64,000 bases of DNA, from contig NC_135137.1 in the NCBI RefSeq assembly GCF_051014445.1, positions 29,823,501 to 29,887,500 of the forward strand, in the 5' to 3' direction. This DNA is from Colletes latitarsis. Its lineage: Eukaryota; Arthropoda; Insecta; Hymenoptera; Colletidae. Positions within the stretch are counted from its first letter, which is position 1. Every line of letters begins with the position of its first letter. Shown one piece after another: positions 12,749 to 27,130 of the stretch. The notes under the pieces were generated by a model. The model had not been told where the DNA came from. It saw only the letters and a list, made by a program, of their open reading frames with translations, and made no database searches. The position numbers and the translations under genes are program-made.

Positions 12749-15700
12749 GTAGGAAACTACGATTCTTGAATAGCAATAAGGAGCTTCTGAGTAAACGATC
12801 ACTGACTTGGTAAAGAAATTCGAATACAGAGAACATGATTCTCAGACCGTGGAAATCAAACCTGAGTCACGTCCTATTTTGCAACGAATTAATTCCTTGA
12901 GGTAAACATTTACTGATCGCTCTGAATAACATTTTATCACGGTACAAAGACACATTTACAAGTTTATAGTATATTAACGGTCGAATTGCGGAGCTGGGTC
13001 GCGTCTGACCCACGCTGTCAAGCTTGCTAAACGTCGGAGAAAGAACTTTAGCTGATTTCTATCTTTATATTAAAATATACGTGTTTATAGATTTACGATT
13101 TATTCACGCAATTGCAGCGTTTCTTTATAAAAAGCATTTGATTTGATACTACACTTTTTATTGTATATTTTCACGTTATATTATACATATACATACATGA
13201 ATTCTTACGTTATTCCAAATGAAAATATCTGCGTTGCAGATCATTATAGAGTTGAAAACAATACCATTTGGAAAAGAATTTGATAAGAAAACACTCGAAA
13301 CGCGCAAATTATAAAATTCTTGTAAAACATTTCTTTTTCACTTTAACAATAAATAGTCTGAGATTTACAAGCAATATCTTTGAACGAGTGTTTGCACAGA
13401 AACACGAACACGCATTGTATATCTATACATCCTCGAACACGCACGATTCTATGAAATTTGTTCATAAAATTCTTTCCACGGAGTAGTTTGTATGTTTCCT
13501 CTGATATTCGATTTCGCTGTACTTAATTTCTTTAAAGCTCTTTGACAACGCATTTCGCAATGATGCGCGTTGTAAAAATAACATTTTGAACGAAAATCTA
13601 TCTTTTACAATAGAAAGTTACAATACGACGAAATATCAAACTTTTTCAACCATTTCTCCCGTAATTACGGTACGCGAGTTTTCTTTAATCAACTGTGAAG
13701 TCCGCCGATTAATCAACACTGTTGTAAAGAAAACAGTGATAACGTAGCGTTCGGAAACTCGAGTATGACAACTGCTGGCGCTCGATAAAATCTATCAGCC
13801 AGGGAAAACAGAAAACCGACAGAGAATGTCATTGCTCGTGCAGAAAACCACCAATGCACTTTCCACTACGATATTCCAGCGTACGGACAAAATTAACCAT
13901 TGCAATCTCTAATTAATCGATACGTATACGAGTAGAGAATTTTTGATACGTATCGTTCGCGATAACCCGAAATCAAAGGGATGATTCGATTCAGGGTTTT
14001 TGTAAAAATACGAGTAGTGGGAAAATTGCAACATATTTGGAATCCATTTGGTAATTTGAAATAACGAAATATCTAAAAGAACTACTAATGTCTAACTTGT
14101 AACATCACAAAATAAAAGAGAACGATTTCTTAACCAATAAAGTTTATTAATTTATGGAAGATTATTTGCAAAAATTTCCAACTACTAAGAGCTACTCATT
14201 TGCAAATTAATTTTGCGATCATTTTGAAACTACAAAAAGTGACATGAAATTTGATTGTTCGAAAATGAAAATAAATTTGAATATTTTAAAGCGTGCAATG
14301 CTTTTCTTCAATATTAATTACAGCCACGAAAAAGGCAGCAAGAAACGTTTTAAACTAGTATATTTGAAACAAAGAAATTGCTTGAATCGACTGAATAATT
14401 AATATTACTGTTATCCATAAGCAATATTTCATTTTAATATACTTTTAAAGATGTGTTTACTTTCTCAATACTTGTTTTAAGATTTAATACAATTAGTCGA
14501 TGTTTTAATAAATCTTACTTGTAAATTTATTGTCTTTTCACTGTAAAGAAATGAATAAATTTTATTTCTCTACATAAGAGTGACATCAACTTTTTTCCGC
14601 GCATTGAGAAAATTACTTTATGCATTTCTATAATTAATATAATTATTTCCAACAAATATCCGATGTCTTATTAACAAAAATACTTTGTCGACGCACGAAA
14701 CAAATTTTTTAAATTTCCTGACACCGTCACGGGACACTGCGAATGCAAGAAAATACAATATATAACAGTATATATAGAAATAGCAATAAATAGATACAAT
14801 ACTAGTTATAAGACCCGCACACTTCTCCCGAGGGAAAGTTTCGAGAAATTGGATTGGATTCCCGATTGTCTCTCGCCAAAAAAAATAAAGGATACCATAA
14901 AAACTAGGAGGATTACTCCCAAAATAAGAAAGCGTCTTCTACCACTCATTCCCACCTCGTATTAATACAAAAAACGTTTATGGTCACCGTGTCGTAAAAG
15001 TGTCCTATAGATAAAACAAGAAAAGATGAAACAAATAATCGATTAAATTAAAGAAATGCATACTTATTTAATGTCAAATTTACAGAGTAAGATTACACTA
15101 ATATTAACTATCCAACGTGTCAATTTTATTATTTTGATCCTCATCAAAACTTTCAAAAATTAATATAAACGTCAAATTTACGGATAATTACTATATAGAG
15201 TATCTAAACCATATATTCGGGTTCAAAGAATGACTGTAACATTTGAAAATATGTATATCGACGTGTTAAATAAATCACTGAAATGTAAAGCAAGATTAAT
15301 TCTACGAAATTATTTCGATGAATGTACACAATTTAAACGAAAATTAATATTGTCGATTAATATTATCCGATTCGCTTCGTATCAATTTTAAATGTTGTTA
15401 TTCGCGCATCGATTGCGGTAATTCCGTTTAGTAAAACAAAACGCAATACTGCGATGAAATCTGGTATTTCGAGAGTAAGTTCTGCCAAATGAATTGTACG
15501 TAATGAATAAAATATTTGTGAACGTTGAAAATAATGTAGAAAATATTTTACATTTGTCTGAGAAATACACGAGTCGAAGTAGAGTGGAAAGAAATTGCGC
15601 AGCGAAAATATTTCAAAGGACGCGAAAGCTTTTGAGCTGCCAAGCTAATGATAACACCCGCTGCGATGTGTGTTTCAAACGCCAATAGCATTTGCTATTC

Positions 15701-17162
15701 GAACGGATTCCAGCGACGAATGGCGCGGTATTGCTTTAGATGCGCTCTATCAAAACAAATTGCGACTTCAGGGCTCATGTATATGCGAGTCACGAAATTT
15801 CTCGGAAATATGTAAATAACTTGTGCATCGATAACACCTGAATTGCTTACTTGATACTTCCTAGAGCAAAAAACCGAACTAATTATGAAACTTTTTATCT
15901 TATTCCATAATCTCATAACACTTCGACGTAAGAATTTATTCCACGCTTTTGACTTAATCTTGCGCGAGAAACCACTCTTTTTTGAATCTGTGTATTCTCA
16001 ATTGTAGAAAATAGAGTTTCACAGCAGCCTTAAAAGATGTTAAACTGTTAATAGGAACTGTATTAACGTGCAAGATCAATGAATTATTAACAAATTCGTC
16101 TGCACAATGTATGCATAATCTCATTTTAAATTGAATACTTAAATCCTCTAACGATAGCTTTAAGTTTCAATTTTATTATTATTTTAGATATTTTTTACTG
16201 TTCTTGATATTAGAATTGATAGTTTACGAGGAAATCATATTGTACAAAATAATGAGGGGCAAAAAATAAAATGCTTTATAAGTATATAATAAATAGTTTA
16301 GTACCATCACTGGGTTTATTTTGATAATTTTTCGATATTTTTTTAAAAGAGTAATACAAACTAAAATTGATTTTTGCTATAAAAATCTATCTAATAGATA
16401 AATCTAGAAATAAAAAAAGGAAACTAAAATTGCAAAACATTCTCTGGGATACTCCAATAGATCTATAATCTGTTCACAGTTTTTAGCATTGCCGAATACT
16501 ACGAAATGCAAATGCATCGGAAATGTATACGCATTCGCTCCAGCGATTGATATCCAAGGTTCTGACTGAGTTTAGGGATATTAATGTAGGTATGCATTTG
16601 CGTATTAGTGATCTATATGAAGAGTATTACATGAATAATATGGAGAGTATTTTATGAAGAGGAATCAATAAATTAACATAATAGATTACGATACACGTAT
16701 TCGAAGAAATATACTTACAAATGAAAAAACTAATATAGAAAGATTAAAATTGCTCGAAATAAACAAAAAGTTATGTATTGAAGGCAAAAAATTATTGTTT
16801 CGTTTTTTTGTGAAAATTTTAAGTGTCAAAACTATTCGAAATATGACCATTTTCTGTTCATCCACCTTTACATAGATAACGAATCGATTTTAAACGAATA
16901 TTAAGCGAAGAAAGAAACTAATAATTTCAATTTAAATCGTATACGGAAATTTTTTCAATTTAAATCGCGCAGTTTAATTTCATAAAGGATCGCAGCCATC
17001 GGGAACCGCGTTCGACAATTTTGGAACGGAAAATTCACTTTTAAATTCTTCTTGTTCAAACCCGTTCGATCGGTTTATTGAATTTAAATTAACAAATCGT
17101 TGGACGTCAAGTTAAATGGATTCAACAAAATTTCCATTAAAGTCCGCGAAATACGGACGCAT

Positions 17163-17178
17163 AACACGCGCGCGTGTT
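17163..17178. repeat. 16-bp perfect palindrome AACACGCGCGCGTGTT
   Basis: Self-complementary without a loop, with a central CGCGCGCG core in AT-rich surroundings. Alternating CG of this kind can adopt Z-DNA; here that is only a possibility. Confidence 0.6.
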
Positions 17179-17702
17179 TTTCCACTTTGCTTCGCAGACT
17201 CGATTACGATGGTCGTAATTACCGAGAAACAGTGTTTTAGAACTTGCTTTGTATCTCTGCGTGTCTTTAATGTTTCAGTTACCATCGTATAATCCCTAGA
17301 CGATGATCGCGAGAGCTGATCCTAGTTACAAGTACAAACGTAAGTTAATTTGCACGTCAAACGAAATATAGGTGTTTAAATAGTGACACGTTCCGTTAAA
17401 TTGTAGCTGAAATTCGTTGTGAATATAACGCTCGAATTTAAATATTTCGACAGTAATAATAACGAAAGTGTTACATTTAGCAACTTTACGTTTAATTAAG
17501 AGACGATTCTGAAAGATATTATACGTTAAAAAATAAATGACCTATGAAATAATTGCAAAATTGTAAGGAATAGAATAAATGACTGGAAATACGTCACTAT
17601 GGAAATTCGATGGTAAATTAAAAACCAGCCATAAAAATAATACTTCACTATTCAACAAATGAAATGAGACCAATTATTGGTATTTGTATGAAATTAGAAT
17701 GA

Positions 17703-18400
17703 CTGAAATTTTTTGGCGACAAAAAAAAATTTGAAATCGTTCTAAAAAAATTATTTTTGGTTGAGGGGGTAAATTACAATCATTTTTGGTGAATAGACAT
17801 ACCCCTGAAATCCTACGCACTTTCGAGAAAAAAATTCTTTATCGAAATGTCTGACCATACATTGATATGTTCCACTGAAATTTCATGCAAATGTTTAAAA
17901 CATCGTAACTTCTGAACGGCTTGACGGATTTTAATGTTTCAAAATGCAAACAATGCGTATTTAGGTGAAGAATATGTACAAATTGCAAAAATATTCGAAA
18001 AGTTGATCCTTAACCCTGCAAAATGAGAAAAACCCCATAAAAACGGTGCAATTTTCAAACGACCATATCTCTTACTATAATGAATGTAATTCATTGAAAT
18101 TTATTTATGAAGTATAGTTCATGAATACCTACAAAAAAGTATTAAACAACATTTCTGTAGAGCGTCAAACAAATTTATTAAAAATCAAGAAGGAATTTAT
18201 AAGAAAAATCGACAGGGGTAGGTGGACTTTTTCGACGAAATTGCAAAATTTCAAATCATTCTGAAAAAATTATTTCTGGTTGCAGGGATCAATTACAAAT
18301 ATTTTTTGTGGAAAGACATACCCCCGAAATCCTATATACTTTCGAGAAATAAATTCTTTACCGAAAATATAATCTGTGGCCAGAAACGGTTCCCCATCGG
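17703..18400 (-). mobile_element. Inverted-repeat element, copy B (internal fragment, reversed)
   Basis: Matches the interior of copies A, C and D in the opposite orientation (for example GGTGAATAGACATACC near 17790, and the CCGAAAATATAATC segment near 18361), but neither conserved tip is present. Both ends are therefore lost or were never inserted. Edges are approximate. It appears older or more rearranged than the complete copies. Confidence 0.75.
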
Positions 18401-21400
18401 AGTTTGAACGATGTTCTATATTGTATTTATTGTTGTATGATATCCTCGACCATAGTATCCGTTATTTCTATAACCTTTTGTTTTAACAACGTTTTGTTAT
18501 TCATTTCTATTATTTAGTCTTATACCTATTTATACGTATATATTTGTATTCTTTAATGGTTTATCTGCGAGCATTCGAAAACTTCTGTGACCCACTGCAT
18601 TTCTATAGGAATCAAGTATAAAAGCTAACTTTGCAAAGCGCTCCACGTTGTCGTGCATCTGGCATTTTCTATTGCTGCTATTTTTCGGACACTAATGCTA
18701 TGTTTGCTTCAATGTGGTTCAGGATCTTTATTTCGTGATTAGCAATTCTAATTTTGACTGGTATACCACAATCTGACAATATTTTTAAATGTCTTACTTC
18801 GACGGTGTTACATTCGTCATATACGTATGTTAAACACATGTCATTTCCTAGTTTGAATACATATTCATTATCACATCTACCACACAACGAGTTACAGAAA
18901 TATCAAGTGTTCCTATCAAGACGATAAACTAGACTTTTTTTATTTATTTCATTTTTTTAATCGCGAAAGAAAAAATAAAATAGTAATAATGCAAAGTACT
19001 GAATAGATTTTTAGGTGATTTATATCCTTTATATATTACATCCTCGCAGGGTAGGCCTGTCCTGATTTATCCAATATCGACTGCTCTGAAGTGGTTCTTA
19101 TTAAAACCATTTGAAATTGATCTGTTCCTCGATGGAATATCAAAACTTTCGTTGATGGAGTTTCTTTAAAAAAAGATGAGAAAAAAGGGAAATCACCGAG
19201 CATTTCGATCCTAAAAATTACTCTTTGCGCGCTCTAAATCAGACACAGATGCTTTTCCATTTTTCCCAGGAGAATTGAACTGAGGTTAACTGAAATGCCA
19301 AGATTCGCGAAGAGAAAGCTCATACCGTGCGATTCGAGCTTTCAGCAGCATCGATCTAGCCGATGACTACGGGTTTAGGTTACAATAGAAGAATCCTTTA
19401 CACCAGATAAAATTACAGGAGTGGAAATGGTAGAACTTCTGTCCCTAAAGCAACGTTACAATTCGTTAAGCAAAGGATGTCCCACAAATCATAATACAAT
19501 CAGCAATAAAGGTATTTTTTTGTATAAAAATAAATCAACAATGAAGAATAGATTTTTTTTCTTGACCATTTGTTATAAAGAAACATGAAATAGGGCAAAA
19601 TTTTCAGTGGGGGACTACACAGGAGTTTACACCTCCCAATATTTACTAAAAATATTTATTATTTCAATTTTAATCGCTACCAGATACTTAATACTTTTAT
19701 TTTTATTTACAAATTTTAGGAGTGGGATTCTCAAGTTTGTATCAATTCCTCCCCTTTTTGCAATAGCGAGTCGCTATTCAAAGCAAACGCGATTGATCCG
19801 AAAAGATAAATAGCGAACAAACGTAGTTTTTTCTGTCAATGATCCGTGTTTAATCAACTTGTGTGATTCGTTCGTATTAACAGATCGAGTAGACCCGCAT
19901 AGTTGTCTCTCAATAATCCAGCAAACGTACCCAATCAGCAGAAAGCCACGTAATCGTGGATCGGTTTTTCTACGGCAATTTACGCACGAAAACAGAAACA
20001 AAAGGCGATTCACAAAATAAAGAAACAAAGGAAAATTTTCCATACCGTTCGCTATATTTCGTGTCGATTTTAATTTCACCCCCGATTTGGAATGCGTGTG
20101 ACGTGCATTGAATAAAATGATCACTGCTCATGCAAGAGCGACCGAAAAAACTCGGAATATTGTCAGAGTCGATAGACAAGGCAATTAGTTAATACCGTTT
20201 TCAACTCGCGCGTTCTATTACGAAACAAACCTGTAGATTTTCAATTGATAATTATCCAATTCAATTACGTTCTCTTTTACATTAACGAGCGAAAATTAAC
20301 CTATTCAACTAGTATTCTGCGCGTTCGAGTCGTTTCATAAATCTTTGCACATTTTTGTTTAAAATGCGAAGTGTATGCATGAATTTTCTATAATAGTATT
20401 ATACACTTAATTGAAATGAATTTTATTTGAATGAATAAAACGTATAATAACTTTACATAAAATATTTTTTATACTGATATTAATCTTTAAAGTACTCGTT
20501 ATTGTATCGTTGTAGGAAATTTTAAAAATTGTAGAAATTATGACATTTAAAAGAAGATAGACTGCTTTCACTAATCATTTTTTCGTTATTATATTAAAAA
20601 CTAATTGCAAAAAAATTATAAATCACCGCGATAGACAATGCAATTAAGAATATTAGTAGGAAATTTCATTAAGATCGGATTGATGGTATTTTAGTTATTC
20701 AGAACGCTAGCATAAAAAACATTCATTTTAAAAAAATGCAATACTTGCACACAGATTATTTTACGCGTTATATTTTTCTCGTTAATAGTATTTTTTCGAA
20801 CTATATTGATTTTGATGTTTCAATTTATTATTTTATATAAAAAAAAAGGTGTGATGGTTTGTTTTATTCGCCACAGAGGTGGCTAAATTCCTTAAGTAAA
20901 TTGTATGTAAGGAAAATATGTACACAATAAAAATACATTTACCTTAATATACTACATCTAAGCTTTAAAATACATTCTACCATAATTACCTTAATCATCT
21001 TGTTAAAACTTATTTTAACGACTGGTAAAAAACTGAATGGTAAATAATAATAGTCGTCGTAAAATGTGAACGATGGCTATAATTATGTATACTTAACGTT
21101 GAATACTTGAAATAAAAAATTTGCATTGTTGAAAGTACGAAGACTTATGAAATGTCCTAACATTAATTCATAACATGACATTCAACGAATAATTTCTTTT
21201 AAAGATGGAAATCACGAGGATATAATTTCGTTCATTTCGCTAATGACGTTATTAACTTCGCAGAAATTAATATTCATTATCGTTTCCACGGGTAATATGA
21301 TGTCCATGGAATTAGCATTCTTTCCCTCCGCTCTTCCTCTCATTTCCTGCGAAAGATCGTGCTTTCGTTTTTATGCGAAATATGACACAGGAATAATCTG

Positions 21401-24400
21401 TTCTAATATTGACATTAAAAGTCTAAAGTATCTGCAGAAGCTAATATCTTTACTTGAGAATAATAACCACGATTTATTTATATTTGCTGAAAGAAATTGT
21501 ATCCTTTATTTACACTGTAATTGGAAGCCAAGCTCAGATATACATGGTGAACCACGTAACTTGATCGGCTTAATTTCTTCTGTTACTAGTGGTCCATTAA
21601 AAATATTTTTTGTCCATGGTTCTTTTATTTAAAAAAAAATATATCCAACTATTCGAAAGACGCGTTTAGAAGTGTTTGTAATATTTACAAATATTTATCG
21701 TAACTCGCTATATATTTTTCTATATTTCTTCGTTTAACGTTATCCAACAAAAGAAAATGTTCAACGATAAAATGGTATTTTGGTAAGCGTGTTAAAATCT
21801 TTGAAATTGCCTTTCCTCAAATCATTCATGTACTATTGCTTCGCATTTGTGTGAGAGTGACGACGATAAATGATTATCGTCGGTGACAAATCTCTACATA
21901 CAAAGAAACGCTTTACGAGTTACGCTTTGAGCGATAAGAATCGTATTTTCATTATTATACTCTCAAACAGAACACATTTTGCGGAAAAGCTGCAATAACA
22001 AGCTATAAAACAACCACTCATAATATTCCCTTCAAACAAAATAATTCGATCTCACGTTCAAAAAAAGTGAAGATCTACAGACAGACAGTTTCATATTTCC
22101 AACATTATTAAGACGGCAATATTTCCTATTGTTAATTCGTTCCATTTCTTACTTTAACGTATATTGCAACGCAAAAAAAGTTGTATTTCTAATCAACACT
22201 AAACTAATTTTATAGAATAAACACTGATGAAAATAAAGTGTAAAACATAAATTAGTTTTTAATTTGTGTCAAACCTGAAATAGCACACTGGAGTTTCTCG
22301 TGGCTAGCAAAATTTTCTATATAAATAAATAAAAAGTGGAAAATCATACTTTTATAGGGAATCTGTTCTATACGAGCCGTTCTTATTATATCTTTATAAA
22401 AATTGATGATATTCATTTTCTCAATAAATTTATTAGCAATTTGTTTAAAAGTGGCATTGTTTCCCAAAATATAGTAAATAAAATTTTGCTTTTAAGACAC
22501 TGATTTTGTTTATTGCACGGCACGACAATTTCAAGTAAAATGATTCTTTGACTATTTTTAAACATTTGAATATGATACTCTTAAGCTACGTATCTGAAAG
22601 TATTTCAATGAATTTTTATAGAATTTTGTATAAAATCTCTGTGTCGTTTCGCAGTTAATTTTATTGTTTTTCAGCTTGTTTGTATGCACATATGTGAAAA
22701 CGAATGGTTTCGTATTAAACGAGACTAACTCTTTTTCCGAAGAAGGAACTTAAAACGTTTTATTAAGTGTTCACTTTAATGCGAATTTCATTGCCACATT
22801 AAGAGATAATATTGTTATATTTTGGTATACTAGAAAATTCAGTTTACATAAGAAGATTTCCATGTTAACATTATTCTCCGCAGAAACACGAAGGTGTTTC
22901 GATTAACCGTTTAATAAAATAAAGTACGAGCCATAAAGGGTCGCTATAAAAGCAATCACCAAACTAATCAGATTGAACTTAGTATACAACAGAATTCCTT
23001 CCTCTAATGTTTTACTGAATATACAATATCTGCTAAAAGTAAAAAAGAACAATGGACATTCTGAAATTCACTTCTACGTTAAAAATAATCGAAAGTAAAA
23101 TTGTAACATCAGAAACCCTTAATTAGTGGAAATAAAACATTAGAGTTGTACAAATATTACTTATTGTTAGTTTTGCACAATGGTTTGCTACGACACAAGA
23201 AGTACAAACGCGAGTAATTCCAATTTCTTTCAGCTCTGTAAACTTGAATTTAAAATGTAAATTGGGAAAACACTCATACTCTTAAAGATTCTGGACCTCC
23301 CATTATTTATTCTATAACTAGACGAATAAAAACGTAGAAATGGACGAATAAAAACTTGGTAAACTCACTATCGTTGATGCATCATCGATTCCAGTCTCGT
23401 TTCCTTTTTCATTTTAAACGAGATTTGAATATATATTACAATTAATAACCGAGTCTACACATTATTCATCCTAGAATTCTTAAAACCACAAAACTTATAT
23501 AAAATATTCAAGAAAAGTTTTCCAATTTTTACACGAAAGGAGTCAACGTAAAATTTAAAACCACGAAAAGTAGTACAGTGCCCATAAAATGACACCATTT
23601 GTAATTGTGACAATTATCGGTGGAAATATTCACGAAGTTTTTTACGTACGTACTTCCATCTTGTACCTTTAAGAGCGAAATAAAACTTGTTTATTACTAA
23701 AGTTACAATCCAAGGTGGAAGAAATCTTAATAATCTCGGGAACTTAAACTCCTTTTTCCAAATTTCACAAACTTCCAAGGCTAGAATAAGGTAAAGACGT
23801 GATTTTCAATTGAAAAGGAAGTCTATACATAGAATTCAACCTCGAGAGATTTCGAATCTTTCTTTCAAAGTTGGGCATCGAAGAAAGTAAACCTAGTTAC
23901 CTTGGTTTCATTCAGACAAAACTGTTTTTTGATAAATTTGTATAAAATTTAATTCTGCATTTTAAACAATTATTAGTAATAACGGAAGAACTCTTCAGTT
24001 TACCCTTAACACATAATTCAGAGTACAAAAATAAAGAGGATACACGTTACATTCGAGTAATAAATTCACATGTAAATCGTCGCCTACATAAATCCACTGG
24101 TTAATGAAAAGTCATGAATATATATTCTGGTGCTCAAAGGAACTATTTACTGAGAACTCAATAACTATATTTCACTTGAAATATCAGTAAAACACCCACA
24201 TCTAGAAGTTATATGAAATAGTTTGCATATTATAGTAATAACGTACTCATTTTATTACTTCTTCTAGTATATTATACAAGTTGTTTCGAAATACTTTTCT
24301 GTATACTGTATTACATATATAAAATTGCAAGGAGGATGCTGATAATAACGCGAAATTTCTTTCTAGTAAAACAATCTAAACTTAATTCATCTTTTTCTCA

Positions 24401-26479
24401 TCATAAATGGTTTCGTCCAAAAATAAAATTCTAATAACCACGATTAAAAATATTAATCTTTACGATAAAATTTTGTTGAGTTCTTTGAAAGTCAAGCAAG
24501 TTGCAAGAATCAAGATTGTTCGGAATAAATTGAACAGATTTGAAAAGCGAGTTTCTAAGATTCACAACTTTTTGCAAAGTACATCAGAATTTATCCTACG
24601 AGAAACTGCACATATATAGTACGTTCGATAAGTGATATTGATTCGTTATCAGAATATTGTCCCTCATGAATTGGATAACCCCTTTCGTCGAACCAATACT
24701 AGATACCATTATTTCAAAGTATTACCGTGCCATGACAACGGAATGATCGAACGTGATGACACATTAATGAACAGATTTCAAGGTGCACGATACAGAAAAT
24801 ATTCGACTCTTTTGCATTATAATTATACACGACAAATTAAAACACGATAGAAATTCCGACATTCTGTTATTTTAAATATCTTTAATTTTGAATAAACATA
24901 TTTCAGACAGCTTTAAGGAACTTCAGAATAATTCGTACCTGAATAACAAGCAAAATTTTTTATCCTATCATAATACTGTGTAAAAAACTGTTGGGGATTA
25001 TTATATAAGTTACAAAAATTCCACGTATATTTAGAGCTGTCGTAAATTGGCTACCAGCGTTATGAACCATTTTTATTCTGACAGAGTTTTATGCAATCTA
25101 ATAAACGAAGCACGTTCAACGAGTGTAAATTCAACATTCGATAATTACGAAGCGTTTTCAAAATGGAATATTTCTTCCACGAAGAATATTGAAAATAAAG
25201 GAAATACATATTCATTTAAGTATGTCCATGGAATGAACATATCATAATCGTTTTTAATTAAAACGCAATCAATATTAACTGTTATTAGTAGCTTCATTAA
25301 CTTTAAAATTTATAATACGTTTTAAGTATCGCTAATAACCAAAGGATGAATATTTATTTGGCCATTAAACGACAATTAAAAAGCTGAAATTAAGCTGCTC
25401 TGTATGGTCCGATAAATACTTATCTATAGATATACTCATTTCTAGACAGTGTTTTGTTAATACTGTATCTTAGAAGCATATACATTGCTTAAAATAATTA
25501 TAGGATATCAAAAATGAAGGAATAAATACTATAATAAATGGAATATATAGTAATTCCAGTAAATGCGTACTTGTAAAAAATTATGGAAAATCGTTACAGT
25601 CTTTATAAGATTGATATATTGTATATTAAATATAATACCTTTTTCTGTACACGTATATACATGTCTATTTTTTTTATATTTAATAGCTATGTCTACTAAT
25701 GACAATTTAGTTTAAGATTTCATGTCATATACATATAATTTATACTATGGTTGAGCAATAAAATTTTTTATTTTATTTGTCCGACAAGTAAATAAAATTA
25801 TACATGTATTTAAATCGAAGAGAATTTACGTCGAGTTTGCATTCCTCTTACAACGTATTACATTTAATTATTAATTTGTTGCAGAGGTCCAAAACCATGG
25901 TTAGAAACGTTGTTATATTTAAGTATCAAGCTTACAGAGAATATAATGAGTTTACATAACTACAGATAAATTTTAAATTATTAAATCGTAACATAATTCT
26001 CACTTCCTACACAATATCGAACCGACTCTCAAAATACGGTCGAACACGATTATATCAAGCACTAGGAGATTGACATTGCCTCGTTGCATTCGTTGCTCGC
26101 TATATTATTCCTGTTAATGCAACTGCAGTTATACAATCACATTATATTTTTCAATTATAAATAAATAAATTGCATTCAATATTATTTTCTTGTATTTAAA
26201 AGCTATACCAGTTACTAATTTAGACAATTTTACTTTAACACTTCTCTAATTTTCTAAAATTTGTACAGTAATAGGTTCGGTAATTATAAAAATGAGCAAT
26301 TTTGCCAGAATACAAATAAATAAAAATTTTCTATATACGTGCTCCTGATTGAGACGCTTCATTTAAGTCCTCTAATTATTTCAAGCAAAGACGGCATAAA
26401 AAAATCAAAATTGAACAAAAGCAACACTCACATTATCGTAGTTTGCCGATAAATCAAAGGGCAGTCATCGAGTCACGCG
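18401..26479. other. AT-rich non-coding stretch
   Basis: About 8 kb with only short or unrecognised frames (the longest, 21243-21632, is listed). No repeats longer than simple AT runs were noticed. Confidence 0.55.
21243..21632 (+). CDS. Unrecognised 129-residue open frame; likely chance
   Basis: ATG-started single-exon frame in AT-rich DNA. It has no signal peptide, no repeated or catalytic motif and no family likeness; a few Cys residues (about 36, 40, 53) are unpaired with any known pattern. With three AT-rich stop codons and about 66% AT, roughly one frame of this length is expected by chance in a window this size, so it is listed only for completeness. Confidence 0.12.
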   Translation: MTLLTSQKLIFIIVSTGNMMSMELAFFPSALPLISCERSCFRFYAKYDTGIICSNIDIKSLKYLQKLISLLENNNHDLFIFAERNCILYLHCNWKPSSDIHGEPRNLIGLISSVTSGPLKIFFVHGSFI

Positions 26480-27130
26480 ATGTAGGACAACCAACAAGTT
26501 GAGTTTCCTCAAGCAGCTGCCAGCGTCGACTCTCACTACTCGAGGGATGTTTTCAGGCGCTCGACGCCCGCTGAAACTTTCGACGGAAGAAAAACGAAAA
26601 CTCTAACAGTTATACAATCTTACCGACGAGACATTTTCACAGTCTTTCACAAGAAAAAACCCGAACGAACAAAACTATAAGTAGACTTTTTTCACGAAGT
26701 CGATTCGACAATGTGTGATGACGGAAATCACCAGACCACGTTTACTTTTGGTTGGAATGCTTTCATTTTTACGGCGAAGGAATTGCTTCTATAATTCGAT
26801 TCGCGAGAAATTTATCGAGCGTTCGAACGGTGGTGGTTGCTCGCGTCGTGGCGCGCTTACAACTGGACGGCTTTCGTCGTCGCTGGCTCGCGATAGGTCG
26901 CTCCTAGGGGGTTGAGTGGGGTTGCGTGCTGAAGGGCGAAAGGAACAACACGGGGTCAGAGTAGGGGTCGCGCGGTTTGCGTCGAAAGAAAGAACGCGGA
27001 TCGTAGAAAGGGACATTCGAACGTTAGGTGACCTCGATACCCGTTCGATGTTTAACCTTTATCAGCGAAAGCTTATCTATCTGGTCCCTATCGTCCCGAG
27101 CCGATTGAACTTCGTACCTTCGCGATAGAG
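26480..27130. promoter_or_regulatory. CpG-rich islet, possible divergent promoter
   Basis: A sharp GC- and CpG-rich block in otherwise AT-rich DNA, open in several frames on both strands but with no recognisable protein. On the minus strand it leads to an ATG (26634-26632) followed after 11 bases by a good donor, CG|GTAAGA, with no in-block stop problem, as expected of a 5' UTR plus a very short first coding exon. On the plus strand a GTTAG|GTGACC donor-like site occurs near 27025. No gene body was found within the window on either side. This may be the promoter of a gene with very long introns. Confidence 0.35.

Larger units (their letters stand above)
12064..17702. other. AT-rich non-coding stretch
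   Basis: Contains the possible small exon at 12699-12748 and the CG palindrome at 17163. A patch with many CpG at 13640-13990 and one at 16980-17340 show no product. Confidence 0.55.

Noticed and set aside
18678..18900. Minus-strand Cys-rich frame (LCGRCDNEYVF...)
   Set aside because: No ATG near its start (the frame opens with TTG), no splice site that would supply one, and no family; likely chance.
26715..27128. Plus-strand frames in the CpG islet as genes
   Set aside because: Arg/Ser/Gly-rich translations typical of GC-rich non-coding DNA, overlapped by equally open frames on the other strand.
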